Assembly (NCBI RefSeq): GCF_001640805.2
Contig: NC_066855.1
Location: forward strand, 186,001 to 250,000
From: Lates calcarifer
Taxonomy: Eukaryota > Chordata > Actinopteri > Centropomidae
Direction of reading: 5' to 3'
DNA length: 64,000 bases
A model generated the notes under the pieces. The model had not been told where the DNA came from. It searched no databases and saw only the letters and a program-made list of their open reading frames with translations. The position numbers and the translations under genes were made by a program. Shown here piece after piece: positions 11,823 through 24,400 of the stretch (the first letter of the stretch is position 1; the number at the start of each line of letters is the position of its first letter).

Positions 11823-12800
11823 GCTAGCCTAGCTAACACAGCTAAAGACACTGAGGACGCTCTAGCCAAACAGATGTAAAGAAACAAATGAGATAATCCC
11901 ACCTCAGCACTCTGTAGGTCTGGACCTGGGTGTAATCCCATTCCTACATTCATCATCATCATTTCTGTTTCAGCTTTCAGTGTCCACACGTCATCCTCAG
12001 TGCAGCCACTGCTGTTCTCAGTGTTCATCTCATTATTCCACAGCCTTCATGAGATCCTATGACAGAGCACACTCATCTCTCTGAGAACAAACCTGAGTCA
12101 TTCACCCCAGCTGCTCCCACTTAAAAGCTCTTTTCAGTTCCATGTATATGATCTTCAGACAGAGCTGCGTGTGTTGCGTTGCTCGCCGTGTCATGTAATC
12201 CTCTCGTCTTCTCTTAACCACACTGATCAGAAGCTCTAACTTGTGGTCTGTGTCAGTGTTGCGTCAGATTTGTCTGCATTAAGGAGGTTAGAGGGCGTCT
12301 GCTGGCTGAATGGAGATATCACACTCTGTCAGAGTTAAAACAGAATATCATATCACTGCTTCAGCCTCCATCCTCTGCTCTGTTTATCTGCCTTTTCCTT
12401 ACTTTATCATACAAGTTTTTTAAATAGAATTTAGTCTTCTTGTTGGACTCTCATGTTTACTTGTTAAACACTTTGTAAACTCTGCATTTCTTATGATTTA
12501 GTCAGCACATTACAGGGATGGATTCATAAATAAAATAAGAAACCTTTGAAGATTTGAAGTGTGTGAATCAGTTGTGACTGCTGTTAGCCACTTACACTAT
12601 GTACTGTATGTTTACATGAAAGAGTACGCTCTTTATAATGGGTTCCAGTGAGGGGGAATCTTAAAGCTGCAGCTGATAACATTTTAGAAAACATGGTGCT
12701 TCCAGCTTTGTTGTCACTGACACATCATAAAGACCCTTCTGTTTTTGCACACTGCACTGAGTTGTAGATTTAATTGTAAAAGGATAGAAGTTCAATTTTT
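11823..12800. other. Non-coding, no gene seen
   Basis: Unique-looking sequence. The 106-codon minus ORF at 11708-12028 reads through the (ATG)n tract and antisense to the LINE tail, so it is a shadow. Confidence 0.45.
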
Positions 12801-13068
12801 CATGACCTTTAATTCATTACTTTGTAGAAGCAGTTACAGCTTTGAGTCTTAATGAGTAAATCTCTACAAGCACCTATCTTTGGGCAGTTTATTCCATCCT
12901 TCCTGGCAGATCCTTTCAGGCTCTGTCAGATTGGATGGGAATGTCTCTGAACTGACTTCTTCAGGTCTCTCCACAGATGTTCTGTGGGGTTTAAGTTGGA
13001 GACTTGTTCTGAAGCTGTTTTCTTGGCTGGATGCTTTGGGTCATTGTTGTGCTGAGAGGTGAACTGTT
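12801..13068 (-). pseudogene. Tc1-like transposase C-terminal relic (minus strand)
   Basis: The minus strand encodes HNNDPKHPAKKTA, then SEQVSNLNPTEHLWRDLKK. This is the C-terminal DDE region of Tc1 transposases: the second aspartate context NDPKH and the final glutamate in NP-x-E-HLW. Next come HSHPI/Q-like and a run corresponding to CxxxWxxLPK near the end, and then an AAAGTAATGAATT tail. About 30 bp between the two blocks (normally the WPSQSPD segment) are deleted, and stops are present. The N-terminal DNA-binding half is absent. Confidence 0.85.
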
Positions 13069-13339
13069 GTGTGAACTGTGAAGCAGATCTGTAATTCCAG
13101 AGCCAGTAGAGTGTTTAAATGCATCGTTAATACAGTATCCATGAGCTGAACCAACAACACCCAAATAATCAACCAAAAGTAAATAATCAATCAAAACTAA
13201 ATCACAGTACGAGTCGTTGTATAGTTAAATTGAAATCAGGGGTGAGTGATAATCAGTCAATATGCAAATATGAGCATTATTATTCAATCAGCCAATCAGG
13301 AGTAAGCTAAAAACGTCAAAACATTCAATCATAAGCAGA
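13069..13339. other. AT-rich non-coding stretch
   Basis: The stretch is AT-rich with repeated AATAATCAA/AATCAATCAA words. I see no gene and no definable element. Confidence 0.4.
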
Positions 13340-13735
13340 TTAAAAATATCACAGCCCAAGGTGTGACATAAGAACAGTGAAGACACTCACAGTGAAACAC
13401 AACAACAGCACTGCTGGAGTTAAACTCAGTGTTAAACTCAGGGTGGTTGTGGTCGGCTTTGTTCTTTTGCTAAAAGCCGACAAAGCAGAAATACTTAAGA
13501 TCAGATGAGAGGAGCGTTGGTTGCTTGGTAACAGGCAGACAAGTCGATTAGCGTTTTACTGAGATACAGGGATGAAGGAAGATTAGAGAGGTTTCGTACA
13601 GTTACACACAGCTGGTTTTAACAAACTCTGAACCTAAACCTGAGCTCTGAGTAGACCACACCTGCAGAGCAGCTGATCAGAGTTAGTCGACTCTGTGTGT
13701 TCACTCTGAGTTAAGGAAGTGTATGGTGACTGAAC
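13340..13735. repeat. Possible PIF/Harbinger-type MITE relic
   Basis: The left part has a GTTAAACTCA doublet (GTTAAACTCAGTGTTAAACTCAG, 13420-13441) and the right part has CACTCTGAGTTAAGGAAG (about 13700-13720). Together they form roughly inverted 'ACTCAGAGTTAA' ends, as in fish Harbinger-like MITEs. The body words GGTTGCTTGGTAACAG and GATACAGGGATGAAGGAAGA also feel repetitive. No target duplication could be fixed. Confidence 0.35.
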
Positions 13736-13915
13736 AAAAGCCATCATCAATGGATCTCTGATTGTGTGATTCACCTCAGCAATGGGTGAATAACAGCAGC
13801 AGCAGAGAGGAAGCCTGGGCAGGAATGTTTATTTCAGCGTAGTTCTCTCATTCATTATTTAGCAGAGTTGAATTTCCTTAATGGATGATAAAGCTGGAGT
13901 CCTGCTGTTTGTTGC

Positions 13916-14090
13916 ACCCATCCATTATCTATACCACTCCATCCTGGAGCTAAGCCTGCTGTCTAACAACCCACACAGGCACAGGGAGAACATGTTAACT
14001 CCACAGAGAGGAACCACGGGTGAACCGGGGTCTGAACCTTCTTGCTGTGAGGCGACAGGAGTTACCCACTGCACAGTGACACCACCCTGT
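13916..14090 (-). repeat. Teleost SINE/LINE-like repeat, internally deleted
   Basis: It starts ACCCATCCATTATCTATACC and, after a deletion, continues CACACAGGCACAGGGAGAAC, ATGTTAACTCCACAGAGAGG, CCTTCTTGCTGTGAGGCGAC and ACCCACTGCACAGTGACACC. This is the reverse complement of a very common fish dispersed repeat that ends ...ATGGATGG. A piece of the opposite end appears at 38068-38150 in forward orientation. The 80- and 99-codon ORFs over it are incidental. Confidence 0.75.
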
Positions 14091-15741
14091 TTGTTTAAAC
14101 CTTTTCCATCTTCCACATCTTGATCCTGCACATTTTAAAAAGCTTAACTGGATGATGGTGGAAAAAAGCAGCATTTCTAAGAATAATATTTGAGTCAACG
14201 CAACAAATTTCAAACCTTTTCGTTTCAGTAGCGTAATGGGTAAAAACATTTCTCTACAGTGCAGCAGTGGAGTGTAATAATCTGAGTGTTTCACCGAGCT
14301 GATTTAAAGCAGCTTTAAAGAAATGAAAGAAATGTCCTTTCATCACATCCTGTCATCTCTGCATCCTTTCCTCCTCCCTTCCCTCACACTGGTCACTGTG
14401 AGGATTCAAACACTGCAGCTGACAATACAACACTTCTCTGCTTAGTTTGGGCTTAATTACATTACATTTTCCAAAGGAGTGAATTCTTATCTCGTAATAT
14501 TTGAACACACTGTGCAGTGTCTGATAATTCTTCAGACTAATGGATGTATTACTTCAACTAGAATTTCTGGAGAGCATTTTTTCTTTTCACTTGTACACAC
14601 CCACACATCTCCCTGTGTTTCTGTACATGGGAGAAAATCTTACTTGCTCTCCATGAAACACCTTCCAGCAGCTTAATGTGTTAAACCCAGGCACAGTAAG
14701 AGGGTTTCCATCTGGTTCCCCTCCTGGTTTCTGTGCATTTTCTCACACTGTCAACAAAGAAAGAGCGAAAATATCAGAGAGAAAAGGTTTTACAGCTGAG
14801 ATGATGAAGGTGGTGAATCGATAAAAGCAAAATGCCACAAAGTGCGATGGAAGCAGACTCTGTGAATAAATCATCATCAGGTTTAGTATAATGTCCACAC
14901 ATATACATGACAGACTGTGTGTTCAGTGTCCCAGTGTGAACTGAACAGATCTTACAGATGAGTGAAGATAGAAACTATCAGCTCTCTCTACATCTGTTGA
15001 GGCGTCTGTGGGTTCTCACCAAATGAAAGACCAAGACAACTCGAACTGCCTCGGATCAATGAAGATCCCAATCTCCAGCTCGACACGCCGATGACAAGAG
15101 TGATAAGTATCACGTTTAAAGCACACCTGCAGTCTTCACAGAGCCAACAGCATGAAAATTGATAAGGCCTGCAGGCTGTTCTCCTTGAATTAACCCTCCA
15201 GTTCTACACTCTGTGGTCTTTAAGGATTTCTCTCAGTGTCTGAAATGAGAGGAACATTTCCTTCATTTCCCCTCTGCTCAGTTTGGAGAGTAATCGCTCT
15301 CATGAAACGAAAACAAGCAAACAGATCTGTTTCCTGTGTCTGACGGTGCAGACACACCTGTCGGCTCTGCTGACAACCACATGATTAGACGCTGCAGAGG
15401 AGCTCATTTTCAAAACAACACCTTTGTGCTTCGCAAAATATCCTTGAGCACAGGAGCGGAGCTGACATCCCTGCGCTTAGCTAACGGACTTTTAACAACA
15501 GCATTCAGGGGAGATCTTAGTCAAGTTGTGCAGTCACACTCACAGGAAGGATTTTGTTGTTTCTGATTGTGTAAGAAAGATGAGTCACTGATTTTTATTT
15601 TACCATCTGTAGTCTCTTCATGTTTTAAAATTCAGCTGTGATGACAGTTGATCTAAATTTCCCAAAGTCTGCGACAGAATTTTAGTAAGTAGCCAAAAGA
15701 AACTGTTTCTGTGTTGTGTGATGATCCATTTTTCTGTTGAT
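14091..15741. other. Non-coding; possible conserved block near 15.1 kb
   Basis: No gene is supported. Between about 15050 and 15200 and between 15400 and 15520 the sequence is repeat-free and balanced in composition, with words such as GATAAGTATCACG and GAAAATTGATAAGGCC. That is compatible with conserved non-coding DNA but unproven. Confidence 0.35.
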
Positions 15742-15798
15742 GCCACAGCCTGTTACAGCCTGTTATGGCTGGTTACAGCCTGTTACAGCCTGTTACAT
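15742..15798 (+). repeat. 10-bp tandem repeat (TGTTACAGCC)n
   Basis: Five imperfect copies of a 10-bp unit (TGTTACAGCC, one as GGTTACAGCC and one as TGTTATGGCT), with a decayed copy after them (TGTGACAGCC at about 15806). It is a simple minisatellite seed with no coding meaning. Confidence 0.9.
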
Positions 15799-17400
15799 GT
15801 CAGTCTGTGACAGCCAACATGTGTTGAGCAGTGCAGTGACAGTCTGAGCTGGTTAAACCTCCACTCAATCCCCGTCTGGACTCCTCCTGTTTAACTGCTC
15901 TCATTTAAATATTTTCTGTTTCTACTGAAACAAAGGTTTCATTGTGGCCTATAATACAGAAGTAGGAAAACTGGAGCACTTTGTATTGCCAGTAACAGTT
16001 AATCCCAGCTGTACTGTATCCACTAACGCAGGATTCTTCTTCACCTCAAACCAGAACTTGTCCAAACTACATTCAAAGCATGTATGAAATACAATAGTAA
16101 GCATAGACAGTTCTGTCGGTGTTAATGCCTGAGGTGAGCTCATACAGAACAAATCAACTTCATGACACACAACTTTGTTAGCTGACGTTTCCTCTCTTTT
16201 TCGAACCAGTGCTCCGTCCTCTGAGGCTGCAGTCGACACACACCAAGAAAACTTCATCCTGGTCTAATAAAATCACTCTGTATGTGTGGATGTATGAATC
16301 AGTACCATGAGAAGCTTATGAGACAGGAGAAACAGGAGGACTGAGACGAAACCACCTTCATACCGTTTTCACAAAGTCAAACAGCAGTGAGGGTCAGCAG
16401 CTACGGAAAGAAAAGAAATAAAAATTCTTAAGTCAAGAGAAGGACACGCAGAGAGATGAACAGGAAGTCGAAAGGTCAAAGGAAACCTCAAAAGAAAATG
16501 GATGAAGGGACTTAAAGAAGTGAAAGTAGAGGGAAAAGAGAGGGGAAGGAGGTGGCATAGCATGGCAGGAGATGACAGGATGAATTAGGTGCAGAGACAG
16601 AATAATAAGAGGTCACATCTCAAACCTATTCACCCACAAGACATGTGGCACGTAGCTGTGCCAAACTGCCTCAGCTACTCACAGTAATTGGCCACTGTAC
16701 AGCAACTCAGCAACGGTGGACACAATAAACATTTTAGACTGAAGTGATGAGACTAAACTCTGTCTCTCCTGATCCCTTATTCTGGTGTTACAGTAGATCT
16801 GAGTTCAATAAAAGTTCTTTGTTCTTTCACAGGCTGCATCACTGATGGAACCTTGTATTATTATTTTGCAGTTAGAAGCCGAGTGTAGCGTGGATACGCA
16901 CGCACTTCTTATACAAAACATTCAAGTACTCTCAGAACGTTTCTGATGACCTGAATGGCCCCTTCACAATAACCAAGAAATCTTACTGTGTTGTGATGTA
17001 CCAAGGTAATGTCCACTGAGCAACGATTAGTAAAGTGTTGTCTGTCTTTATGTAGTGGACAGTACACACTGTTTTTCCTAAGGAGTTTCTGTAGCATGAT
17101 CATCAGTCTAATTGACACAAATCAGAGCAGGAGAATCTAAGTGCACCTCATCCTCAAAAACTGACACTTGTTCTACAAATCAAGTGTGTGCATATGTGAT
17201 GTGTACAGTTAATACAGCATTGACAAAGCTGTGTGTAGAAAGCAGCCGGGGTTGGTTTGTGTTTGGCCACACAGGGTGGCGTCTGTGGGCTGATCGTGCC
17301 TCTACCTTTTCCCTCTTTATTTTGTTTGATGCCTGAATGGGCACACCTGCAGGTCTGCCAAGCTCCACTGCTGAGAGCTGTTTCACTTCAGCTGCCCAGG
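15799..17400. other. Non-coding, no gene seen
   Basis: No exon or transposon is recognisable. The 102-codon minus ORF at 15949-16257 has no motif. Around 16390-16560 the plus strand is strongly purine-rich. Confidence 0.4.
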
Positions 17401-17450
17401 GTGTGTGTGTGTGTGTCTGTGTGTGTACAGTGTGTGTACTGTGTGTGTGT
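17401..17450. repeat. Interrupted (GT)n tract
   Basis: GT dinucleotides are broken by CT, AC and AGT interruptions, so this is an older and more stable tract than the one at 17579-17617. Confidence 0.9.
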
Positions 17451-17576
17451 TCATTGTGTCCACTGTCAGTCTTATTTTCAGCTCAGCTTCAACAGAACTC
17501 GCCAGCTCAGTGCAACATTGTGTACTGGTGCAATAATTTGGCTCAGGTGATATTTGTATGCAGTACTTTTAGTACT

Positions 17577-17578
<2 letters not shown>

Positions 17579-17617
<39 letters not shown>
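17579..17617. repeat. (TG)n microsatellite, 39 bp
   Basis: A pure TG dinucleotide tract about 85 bp upstream of an intact MITE. ORFs crossing it are artefacts. Confidence 0.98.
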
Positions 17618-17619
<2 letters not shown>

Positions 17620-17702
17620 AGTGACCACAGATCACAGAGACAGAATATCGGTTATTGCAGTTGACAGAGCATAAACTGGGGAGGAATCTATGTATGCAAG
17701 TA

Positions 17703-17930
17703 CAGTGCATTCAGAAAGTATTCAGACCCCTTCACTTATTTGTTATGTTGCAGCCTTTTGCTAAAATCATTTAAAGGGGACAAGATATTTGCATCTTAAC
17801 ATCTTAGAAAAACTACTTTGCCTAAAATCTGATTTGATAAAATTGTACACTAATATCTCCAGCAGTACTAGTGTTAAATGATTTTAGCATAAAGAAAGGG
17901 AAGGAGTCTGAATACTTTCTGAATGCACTG
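17703..17930. mobile_element. Tc1/mariner-type MITE with long TIRs and TA target sites
   Basis: A 228-bp element flanked by TA on both sides (17701-17702 and 17931-17932). The left end CAGTGCATTCAGAAAGTATT and the right end read in reverse match for about 33 bp with two mismatches. The match resumes further in: GCTAAAATCATTTAA on the left at about 17760 and its complement TTAAATGATTTTAGC on the right at about 17874-17888, the right arm lacking roughly 20 bp. It has no ORF. TA duplication and the Tc1-like terminus indicate mobilisation in trans by a Tc1 transposase. The 10262-10327 relic shares its terminal word. Confidence 0.92.
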
Positions 17931-20108
17931 TACATGTAAACACAAACACAGTCGCCCACAGCCACTAATCCAGGACAGCATCTCTGCAGTCAGGTGGTCT
18001 TCCTTCTCTGTTGTCTATAAAGTTTCCTTGTACAAGCAGCAGCAGCATCTCTACCTCCTCCTCTGTCACTTCTCCTCCTCTGTCAGCCTCTCTTCAACAC
18101 TCATGAGTCAAAGGGGAGCATCAGAAATTCTGACAGCTGACAAATAGGCTCTGACATCAATTTACAGCATTGTTGACAGTGGCTGTTGATGCTGGACCGT
18201 CCTTTCACAGAGACATGTTTCTGATTGTCAGTGGGGGCCTCTCACTGTGGTTGGTGTTTGGGCTACATGAACAGTTGAAGTGAACACAGCGTTCTCAGTA
18301 AGAACTTTATTAAATTAGCAGTGGGAAAAGTTTGGTCAGGTTAGAGCTATTAGAGATTCATCAGAGGTGGCTGAGCGTGAAATGATTACATGGTGCCAGG
18401 ATGTAAAGTGGATCAGTAGTAAACACAGGCTCTAAGTCCACGTCAGGGTGAACTGCACAAAGAGCATGTTAAACCTCAGCTCCAGCACCAGACAGCGTTT
18501 ACTGGTGAGATATCAACTGACCAAACCTGTAGTTAAGCACAGTATTCCACAGTGTTTCAGCACTTCTCTGATCTACCACAGGAGGTCACAGATTTATAGA
18601 GCGGTGCCAGGTAGATCTTTGTGCTATTGATCCATCTCTAGATAAGATGGAAACGTGGCAGCTGTAAATGGAATAGTAAAAGCTTTAAGCTTTAGTGAAG
18701 CTGGGGGGTACCGGGGTATACGAGCATGTTCAGCCATGGAGCAGCGACACAGTATATCCTCACCATGTGACAGCTAGATTATCCACAGCCGCAGGGGATG
18801 CCTCTTACTGTATACACACAAACACACCCCCCTCCCTAAAGCAGCCATATTAGCATTGATTCCACATGTTTGCAGGTCATATTTATCAGGAAAACTGGCC
18901 CCAGACCCACTTTCCTCTCCTCATATGTGGAACCTATTTCCAGCAAGACCCATTTAAGAGAGACAAGAGGCCCCAGAGGGAATGCTAACACTTGTGCTGA
19001 CACCATGGTACCATGTGACTTCTGGTTCTGTTACTGAAGCCACTTACTCTGTCTTGGCACCAGGCGCTATTTATACACCTTTCATCTGTAATGAAAAAAG
19101 AGACAGTGTAGAAAATGGATATTCTCCCTGTTGCATGTGGAATTCTCCGATGTCTGGGTGGTCTGTTCCTGGAAGGCCTGTGGATAACGGTGACACCAGA
19201 ATCAGAACTCCAGACAGAGAGAATGTGTTTAAACTCAACTCATTATTATTGCCAATCACACACCCCCAACCTCTCTTATTCTAGCAACATAAAGCGTTAG
19301 CTTCTCTTACCTGGAGCAACAACTTAACTTCTAAGCTTAATCTCTGTGTTTAATCAATTATCAATTCACATTTAGAAGATGGATTTTTGACCTTTGTGGA
19401 TTGATTCAGAATCTCCATATAGTTTGTCAGACCAGCTCTACCCTGCAAGTGAACACCTCTTATTAATGCAGCAGACAGAGACGACAGTTTCATGTGTGAT
19501 GTTTGAAAATACAGTGACGATATTTTCTGTACGTGATGTTTTAGAGGATTGGGAACACGACATCGTGACTCTCGCTGCAGAACAACAAACTCTTTTTCTA
19601 TTAGAGAAACCCTTTGGTGAAACTGCTCGTCTTGTGTCGTGGTCTGTAAATCCAAATGTTTTGTGTTCTGCTCTGAAGGTTAATACACTATGAGAGGGCT
19701 GAGATGGACAGAGGGGACAGAGAGCAGCCAGTCTTTCTTTGTTCTTTCATTTATTTTGGTATTTTCCTGGCGCTGTAGACATATTGCCTTTTCTTGATTG
19801 CATTGTCACAAACACCTGAGGGGAGTTGTTAACTCCTCACAGAGAGAATGAGCTCCCCAGGCCTGTGGGGTTTGGGATGGGTGGGGTCGTGGTGCAACAA
19901 GAAATGCTGAGGCAGGCAGAAACGTTCAAGGACTGAAAACAGAAGAGAAGAAACCGAGGCTCTGACTGTGTGTGTGACCATGAATATTCAAGTGTGATTA
20001 TGAGGAGAAAAAGTGTTTCTGTTACATTTTTACAGTGTATATGTGTAAGATTGTGCGACTGATTTTAACCCCAGTTTAGTCCCCTAATTGTAGACAGTCA
20101 GATATCCT
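17931..20108. other. Non-coding, no gene seen
   Basis: Unique-looking sequence. ORFs of 99-101 codons at 19350-19693 lie on opposite strands over the same bases, and neither has a motif. Confidence 0.45.
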
Positions 20109-20191
20109 CAGTGGTGGAAAATACTAAGTATGTTCACTCGAGTACTGTACTTAAATGCAGTTTTGACTATTTCCATTTAATGCTCCTTTAA
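20109..20191 (+). repeat. hAT-type MITE terminal fragment
   Basis: It begins CAGTGGTGGAAAATACTAAG and continues ACTCGAGTACTGTACTTAAA and ACTATTTCCATTTAATGCTC. This is the order of a hAT-type MITE terminus that is very abundant in fish (CAGTGGTGGAAA, ...GAGTACTGTACTTAAGTA..., TATTTCCATTTTATGCT). The opposite end is not found, so the copy is truncated. Confidence 0.65.
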
Positions 20192-21372
20192 GGCCTTTTC
20201 ACTGAGGACGCACGTCACTTTATTTTTTCAAGCTGTTGATTTTGTCATGAACGTGAACACTGTGCAATGAAAAAGATGGCTGATTTTTCTGAGCTTTCGC
20301 TCTGTGAATAAAGGCATCACTGTGTGACTGTAGTTGGTCTCCTGCCTCCTCAGATGTGGCAGTCGCCTCTCCAGAGGCGACTCAGACCTCAGACTGTCCC
20401 ACAAACATCCTGAAGAAGATGTCCGCAGTCGGCCATGCTGCAGCTTCAGCTTCTGTATATTTGAGGGAAAGTATCTCACATTTTCACGCTCTATATTTAC
20501 GTCATGTAGTTTGTGAAAAGGCCTTTTTACTTCCACTTCACTGCACAATAAAGGCCTACTATAAGTTTTAAGAATTTTGAGCAGCCAGCGTCGCTCAGAG
20601 GAGCTGAATGATAAACACATGCACGCACATGTTCAGTGCCTGCAGCTGTCTGTCCTCACAGGGGACGTTCTCAGGGACAGTATCCAGGCTTAGAAGCTCT
20701 CTGCTGGTCTGGTCTGGGACGGTGTGGCTGGTGTCTGGTAATGGTGGCAGTGGTAGTGGTGAGCGCGGCAGCTACAGCTACAAAACTGTGAACACACACA
20801 CGTTGCACTCACACTCACACACCGGTTGTGTCCAGTCATGCAGTGCTAATGCGGTCCTGCAGGATGCTGTAATCAGTGTCGGGGCTGCGGTGCATGACAG
20901 AACACTGAGGAGTGAAATCTCAGTTGCAGGATGGGTCCTGACAGAGAGGATGAGAGGATGAGAGGATGAGGATGAGAGGACGAGAGGACGGAGGAGAGGA
21001 GCTGATGTGAAAACAAGAAAAGAGGCCAGGGGTTTGAAGTCGAGTGTGATATTCAAATGTTCCAGCTAGGTGAAGGGTCGGCCATGATTGAACAGCAGCA
21101 GATGTTTCCTGTACTGTTCAGCCGCGGTGGAAATCCAAAGAGAAAAAGTCTTTTCTCTCAGTGGATATAAAAGGGAGGATAAAACAACAGGAGTATTGGA
21201 TAACAATAAATATCTGTTCTTTACTGTCTCTGTCTGTTCCCTCTGGTCCGGGTCAATAACAGCATTTAGTATCAGTGACCTGGCTCCATTATCCTGCCTG
21301 GGCCATGGTGAATGTGGCCCTGAGATGTAAAGTATTGCTCCTCTCTGTCTGTTTCATCTCCCACCACACTCT
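20192..21372. other. Non-coding, with a purine-rich tandem tract
   Basis: At 20943-20998 the plus strand has a run of GAGAGGAT/GAGGACGA-type 8-bp units. The rest is unremarkable. The 130-codon minus ORF at 20228-20620 overlaps two plus-strand ORFs and shows no family resemblance. Confidence 0.5.
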
Positions 21373-21428
21373 CCTGCGGGCAGCGGTGGAGGTCGTCCTG
21401 CGGGCAGCAGTGCAGCAGTGGAGGTCGT
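21373..21428 (+). repeat. Imperfect tandem duplication (24 + 32 bp)
   Basis: CCTGCGGGCAGC...GTGGAGGTCGT occurs twice in succession. The second copy carries an extra AGTGCAGC inside, itself a GCAG slippage. It is local replication slippage and GC-rich relative to its surroundings. Confidence 0.85.
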
Positions 21429-24400
21429 CCTATGGCTGCAGTCTGCTGAGTGTGAAGTGCAGGGTTAGACTGTGGACCTCAGTCGGTCTCCGGTGTCTCT
21501 CTCTGTTAGGGCCGATGCAGATGTGGGTGATTACAGCCTCCTGACGTCGCTTGTTGGTTTTCCGGCCCATTTTTTTGATGGAGTGATTTTGTACTTAATT
21601 TATAAGTAATATGTCAGTAACTATAACTATTTAAAGTGAGACTGTGTAACTAATGGGAAACACAAATACTACACCCTCCTGCTCAGTTCAGGATTTTTGC
21701 TGCCTCAGCTGTATGTGGTCTCTTCATTAACTTTATGCCCCCACTTGCGTTACTGTTACACTGCTACACTGATGTGCTACACTGTGGTTTAACAGACACT
21801 GTGGGAGCTGGACGAACAAATAAGTTCATTTCTTTAGGCCTGATTCTCCTGTTGTTGTCGAATATTTCTTGTTTGTCACAGGTGTGTCTCTTGTGGTTCT
21901 GTAGGTTGTTCTAACTTTGCTCGTGTCACCTCTGTTGCAGAGATGTGGGGGGGAGCTGTGGTAAATCTACACACTCACTCACTCAGTTCAGGAGGTTAAC
22001 ACACAACTGCCTCTGAAATCCTCCAGACCTGCTGGAGGATGTTGTTTTATAACTGATCTGAAGTCAGTGTCTCGGGGCAACAGTCCTCCCACCACCTCTC
22101 TGTCCTGAGCCTCCTACACTGTGCTGCCATCAGACGCCTGGTCAGAGCGAGGCCGCTGCCTCCACCTACCACTCTGAGACAGCAGACTGCAGTCAGGCCA
22201 GGACAGAGAGGATGATGGGAGAGAGAGATGGAGATATGAAGGAGCTCAGTATATTTACAGTAGTCCTCACCTCGGCCAAGTGCTGAGTGACTGCACGTGG
22301 TGACATGTAGGGAGGTGTAAGAATGCTGACAAATCACTGAAGTCACATTTTATCAATAACCACAAATTAAGGGTTTAAGACTCCACAGCATCTCATCACT
22401 GGACACTTGTCTTATCTACTCACATCAACTCATCAGTACAAGCAGGGAAAGTTACTTTTTTATGTTTTTAGCTCTTTAAAATTTCAAGAGTTGAGCTTCA
22501 CTGAGACTCCATCATTGACTTAATCACAGGTTTTAATGAGCACTACGCTTTCATCTCAGGCTACAACTGTTACCTTCATCATTTATTAATCTGGTACTAT
22601 TTCGTTTGACTGATTAACAGCTTATTATATTAAATGCTTAGAAACAAGAACAAATGCTTTTCAGAATTTCTTGAATCTTCACAGTGCTTATGTTGTCTGC
22701 CAGTGGCTGTGTGAGACTGTACTTGTTAGCTAAATGCTAATTGAATTTTACCTGATGATGACGCTGGAGAAGTTGGAGGATCACCACAGACAGACAGGGA
22801 CATGCATGTCTGTAAGAAAGTCAGATACATCGTGTGGAAGACGTGTGTCTGTTATTTCACAGGACAAGTGAAAACTTGTGCTGCTGCTGCTGGTGAGTCT
22901 GATGACAGAGCAGGCTTCCTGACTGACATGAGCTCTCAGCAGTGATTGTGTACAGCAGACTTTACCACTCTTCTCTGCAGTGAGCTTGTACAGGCGACAG
23001 ACTTTCTGTTTGATTAAATATCATCATGACTTGATTTTGACTCTTACATGTATGGACAGTCAGATGTGGATCTTATGCAAGGAAGCTCACATGCAATGGA
23101 TGGTCCTGCTGGTGTCTTTGTGGATATGAGTAATTGACATTTAATGATTCTGTACAACATCACAGTCGACAAGAGTCTGCTGTTTGTTATCTGTGATTGG
23201 ATGTGGTCAGTGTGGGATGAGGACGTGTTCTGATCTGAATAGGACAGCTGTTTGTGTTGTGGCAGGGTGAGGGGATGAGGCCTCAGTATGCAACACTGAA
23301 ATATGTGTCAATCCAGAAAACAGCCTTTTTCCAACAGTATGAATTAATGTATCTCCTCAACCAATAACCATTTTCATAGTGAGAGGATCACTCAGAACCG
23401 TCTCTGCACTGTGACAGTATCAACATGCCTGTGGGCGATTAAAGTGTTTATGAGGCTCTGTCACCACAGTCGTCTCTGTCGGGATGGGTCGGCATCCATA
23501 TGTAAATGCCGCGCTCTCCCCGGCTGTAAACGTGATTAAACTTCTGTACCAGGCCTCTACTGAGCGATTGCCCAAGTTCAATGCAATTTTACGTAGCAGC
23601 AGATGAACGATGTCACTCACTGCCAGAGTTACACAGCTCTGGCTAATTCATCACACCGGCTGAATACAGACATCCATACCAAGAGCAGGGAGCAGCAGGG
23701 TTACAGTTACCAGCGCACTCAATCACATGGAGGGAGCAGACCCCGTCTCTGTTTTTCTTCATCACTCAGATGCAAATAAAAGACATCCATCAAGTGTGTG
23801 ACAGCCCTCAGCAGATACCTAACTGCTAGCATAATCATTAGCTTGCAGTGCTCACACTGACTGGGGGCTTTTTAAAGACTGACTGCTGGTTAGCCACCTG
23901 GTCGCTCTGGCATGCAGGTGTATGTGTGTGTGGTGTGTTCACCTCGTGCACTCATGGATGTGAAGCAGCTTTTCATGCTGCAGGTTGAAGAGAAGTATTT
24001 CTTCTTCTCTTTGTTGGGTTTCAGGTGCTCCAACCCGTGGGGTTAGTACAGGGTTAGTACTGAAAGGAGAACAGAAGTCTGGTCCCTCTGCTGCATAGAT
24101 AATGTTAGATGACTGGAGGTCTGAGCACAGTGTTACAGAGAGATGCTTACAGTATGACCACACTCAATACTCAGAAACTCAATATTACACTCTGTAGAAA
24201 CCTCAACTTTAAAGGTAGCGTGAAAGAAAACGTTCAGAGGCGTCTTGTGCAGTGACAGCTGATCACGCTACGACTGCTGACGACAAACTGTGCAGAGGTC
24301 GAGAGACTGAGTAAAAAGGGAATAATTAAATTAAAGACGAACCTCAGGAGAGAAAACTCCTTTTTGACCAATCTTGAAAACGTTCTGATTGTCAGGAGCC

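Noticed and set aside
20228..20620. 130-codon minus-strand ORF
   Set aside because: It overlaps two plus-strand ORFs, has no motif, and its right part shows no codon-like pattern.
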